NCBI RefSeq assembly: GCF_003387165.1
Contig: NZ_QUMW01000009.1
Coordinates: forward strand, 310,001 to 374,000
DNA length: 64,000 nt
Direction of reading: 5' to 3'
From: Jeotgalicoccus halotolerans
Lineage (GTDB): Bacteria > Bacillota > Bacilli > Staphylococcales > Salinicoccaceae
The stretch's first letter is position 1. Each line of letters starts with the position of its first letter. A program made the translations under genes and the position numbers. The notes beneath the pieces were generated by a model that was given only the letters and a program-made list of their open reading frames with translations, was not told where the DNA came from and searched no databases. Below, piece by piece: positions 61,599-64,000 of the stretch.

Positions 61599-64000
61599 TT
61601 ATATAGAGATGTGTTGTACTGCTTTAAGCAGAGCTCGGTCTCTATCGTAATCCGTACGTGATATTTCTTCAGGCTCTTCTTTAAGCGCTGCGGTTATCTC
61701 TCTTCGGTCTGCTGACAGCTGTCTGTCGAGCAGTGCCGTATATTCTTCTGCCAGTTTTTCCATCTGAGCTCTTAAGTCGTTTTGATCCACTGAACGAACA
61801 AGTGTTTCTGCAAGCTCCAGCAGGGACTCTCGGTAATCTTGTGTTTTATTTCTGTGCTGATAAAGAATTTTGCCAAAAGGTTTTAATACGTCCGTATCAA
61901 CACGAACATAAGGCTCCTCTATTTTGGCACTCGTTACAGACAAGGTACCCGGTGTACCTGATAAGGCAAGACGTTCGTTAAACTGCGTAATCATCTGCAG
62001 CGTTTTTTGATCCGCCTGCCGGTAGACTGTGTTAAAGGCAATACTCGTCTCTAGCGTCAGGAAGTCTTCGATATTCCGTACGAGTACAGAACTGTTGTCT
62101 GTTAGATAATGCCTGTCGCTCATATGCGATACTGTCAGCAGACCTTTTAAGTGGTCGTACAGCTGAAGTTCAAGCCGCTTCGTCAGATATGTGAGGATAA
62201 TATCAATTTCCTGCTTCAGGGTTTCATTAAGACTGTCTGCTTTAATACTCCCAATATCTCTTAACAGATTCTGTCTTAAGTCGAGCAGTTTACTGCGCTC
62301 TTCCCCGTTATCTTCAAACTGGCGTATATTGCTTTCCAGTGTATTCAAGAGCTGCTGGCGCGTTTCCTTCAGTGTCTGGTATTGGACGTTTCCAGACTGC
62401 CGGTCGGCAATTTCCTTAATCTCTTTCTGTGCTGTATTGAAATAACCGTCTCCCCCGTCAAGTGCCCGTTTACTGGAAACAGGATACAGGACATGTTTAA
62501 TATGCATAGTATTTAAAGCATTCTGCATATAGTCGAGTACTTTTTCTTTATCCGCTTCAGACTTCATTAAATCCACCGCGTTAATAATGAAAATAATCGG
62601 GAAGTCTTTACCTTTCAGCGACTGGATATACTGCAGGAAGGTTTCATCCGAGCGCGAAAAGACGTGATTATAGTAAGAAACGTATATAATCATATCGCTC
62701 TCTGTAATAATATCTCTCGTTTCTGACGTATGACGGGCGTTAATAGAGTTAATCCCCGGCGAGTCTACCAGCGTATAAGCTTCTGTCATTTCATTTTCGA
62801 GTGATACATTCGCCTTATGGATAAAGGTCGAATCTTTATCATTGCTTATTTTTTCTATAAGCACATCCGTATCGATACTCACCGTCTGACCTAAATCTTC
62901 TTTGTACTTGTCGTAATTCTCGAGAATTCCCGACAGAAGCGGTTTATAGGTTTCATCAACTTTTGAGATATTTTTATTAATCCATTTCTTGTAACCGTCC
63001 GCTGTCTTATGGTCTTCCCCGGACAGTGTCTGAAGCATTTCTGTTAAATCCGCTTCACTCTTATACACGACTGTACTGGTGTCATCATTATTAATTTCGG
63101 TGATCGTTGCGGTCGTCGGATTTGGACTCGTCGCTAAGTACTTATCACCGAGCAGGGCGTTAATAAAAGTAGTTTTCCCGGCACTGAAGCCGCCGAAGAC
63201 ACTGATATTGGCTTTACCGTTATCAATTCGTGAAAGCTTATCGTTTAAGAGGCGCTGATAGTCCGTATAGCGCGGTGAGTCTCCAAGTAAATCTCTGAGT
63301 TCGCGGAAGGCCTGTAAATTCATGCGGTCTTCATTGTTAACTGTAAATTCGTTATGTCTACTTTCTTCCGCTTCTGTCTGCTTGTCCTCATCGTACGCCA
63401 AAGTAATCTCTTCCAGCAGATTCAGCTTATCGATCTCGTCATCCAGATGAATGTAGAAATGGCGGTAATTTTGTGTATCGAGCGACTCTATCAGTTCGAG
63501 CAGATCTTTTGCTTTAATATAAAAAGCTTTCTCTCTCGTGAGCGTCGTCTGCGCTTTTACCTCTCCCGTCTCTTCAGGTGTCAGCGTCTCTAGATGCGAA
63601 ACGCTCCGCTCGGAAACTTCCTGAGTCAGACTGCTCTTCAGCTTATCGAAGTAATTGCTTATATACGTCTGGTTCAGGGAAGTAATCTTTTCGTTGCCAA
63701 GGAGCGCACGATTCCATTCAAATTTAAACGGTTCACCGATTAAACCGAGCGACTGAAAGAAACTGTTAATGTTCGCATTGATTTCAGTATGTATGACCGG
63801 CTGAATCGCCTCATCTACTTGAGCAAGAGTGTCTTCTAACAGCGCCTGTTCTTTTTTCTTTTTGCCGAACAAGCCCCCTGCCTTCTTCTCCCCTGCCATA
63901 ACCTTTAAATATTCCGTTATGGCGTCTTTCACCTGATGCGGGAATAAGTAGCTGTCTTTAACGAGTTTTTTAACGGACTCTTTCACGTGGGATCTTAATT
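61599..64000 (-). CDS. Dynamin-like GTPase, C-terminal part (continues beyond window)
   Basis: At least 800 residues; the frame has no stop up to the window edge, so the GTG at 63986 need not be the start. The G domain has G1 GGFSAGKTTFINALLG, G3 LVDSPGINS and G4-like IINAVDLMK, followed by a long helical stalk. A large helical region precedes it, which fits the second half of two-headed bacterial dynamins (DynA type), about 1100-1200 residues. DynA remodels and seals membranes under stress or phage attack in Bacillus. Nearest downstream gene is the exonuclease, 16 bases away. Confidence 0.85.
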   Translation of the reverse strand, partial: LRSHVKESVKKLVKDSYLFPHQVKDAITEYLKVMAGEKKAGGLFGKKKKEQALLEDTLAQVDEAIQPVIHTEINANINSFFQSLGLIGEPFKFEWNRALLGNEKITSLNQTYISNYFDKLKSSLTQEVSERSVSHLETLTPEETGEVKAQTTLTREKAFYIKAKDLLELIESLDTQNYRHFYIHLDDEIDKLNLLEEITLAYDEDKQTEAEESRHNEFTVNNEDRMNLQAFRELRDLLGDSPRYTDYQRLLNDKLSRIDNGKANISVFGGFSAGKTTFINALLGDKYLATSPNPTTATITEINNDDTSTVVYKSEADLTEMLQTLSGEDHKTADGYKKWINKNISKVDETYKPLLSGILENYDKYKEDLGQTVSIDTDVLIEKISNDKDSTFIHKANVSLENEMTEAYTLVDSPGINSINARHTSETRDIITESDMIIYVSYYNHVFSRSDETFLQYIQSLKGKDFPIIFIINAVDLMKSEADKEKVLDYMQNALNTMHIKHVLYPVSSKRALDGGDGYFNTAQKEIKEIADRQSGNVQYQTLKETRQQLLNTLESNIRQFEDNGEERSKLLDLRQNLLRDIGSIKADSLNETLKQEIDIILTYLTKRLELQLYDHLKGLLTVSHMSDRHYLTDNSSVLVRNIEDFLTLETSIAFNTVYRQADQKTLQMITQFNERLALSGTPGTLSVTSAKIEEPYVRVDTDVLKPFGKILYQHRNKTQDYRESLLELAETLVRSVDQNDLRAQMEKLAEEYTALLDRQLSADRREITAALKEEPEEISRTDYDRDRALLKAVQHISI

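Overview
This window looks like a piece of Staphylococcaceae chromosome. It carries the family hallmarks arlR-arlS beside odhA-odhB, a femA-femB pair, cvfB, cvfC, telA and xpaC, and the lysine operon asd-dapA-dapB-dapD-deacetylase-alr-lysA followed by a cspA-type gene. Base composition seems higher in GC than typical Staphylococcus, so a relative such as Jeotgalicoccus or Salinicoccus is my guess. The genus is inference.

Layout. 1-6532: accessory or decaying ground with a partial hydrolase-like gene, a doubly broken YdcF gene, a channel-like protein, an IS3 remnant, a frameshifted brnQ, an SDR/DUF2867 oxidoreductase and an M20 dipeptidase followed by a gene scrap. 6537-8499: a compact damage-response locus. 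It holds a type I toxin-antitoxin module of the Fst family with a LexA box in the toxin promoter, divergent from a LexA-boxed Y-family DNA polymerase. 8703-17211: transporter, VTT membrane protein, DUF488, lipoprotein, acetoin-type reductase, GMC oxidoreductase, lipoprotein cytochrome c, and a SatD-like HTH regulator divergent from a small orphan. 17351-21382: three tandem FemABX transferases. 21635-25524: lactonase, a second Fst-type toxin-antitoxin module, a sigma-B stress protein, and an FMN reductase.

25659-30466: pepF, cvfB and an ABC-F protein. 30477-37663: a lysine-riboswitch-controlled diaminopimelate/lysine operon. 37919-43527: NERD protein, cold-shock protein, xpaC-telA, an intact brnQ and small conserved genes. 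43597-49818: odhAB and arlRS. 50233-58317: GNAT, PAP2, murG, ctpA, deoD, yozE, msrB, msrA, ypmS, dfr and thyA, nearly all on the minus strand and tightly packed. 58404-64000: small membrane ORF, bacilliredoxin, frameshifted cvfC, zinc-finger protein, RNase H-like, 5'-3' exonuclease, and the end of a dynamin-like GTPase cut by the window edge.

Three themes stand out. First, two Fst-type toxin modules share nearly the same terminator hairpin but have unrelated antitoxin/toxin pairing repeats, and one appears to be under SOS control. Second, four intergenic tandem arrays have unrelated sequences but the same 41-42 bp period. Each unit carries a dyad, and two arrays show compensatory stem changes. 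Third, three genes (ydcF, brnQ, cvfC) are each broken by an apparent single-base deletion at or beside a homopolymer. That is either real decay/slippage or assembly error. No tRNA, rRNA, CRISPR array or intact insertion sequence was seen.
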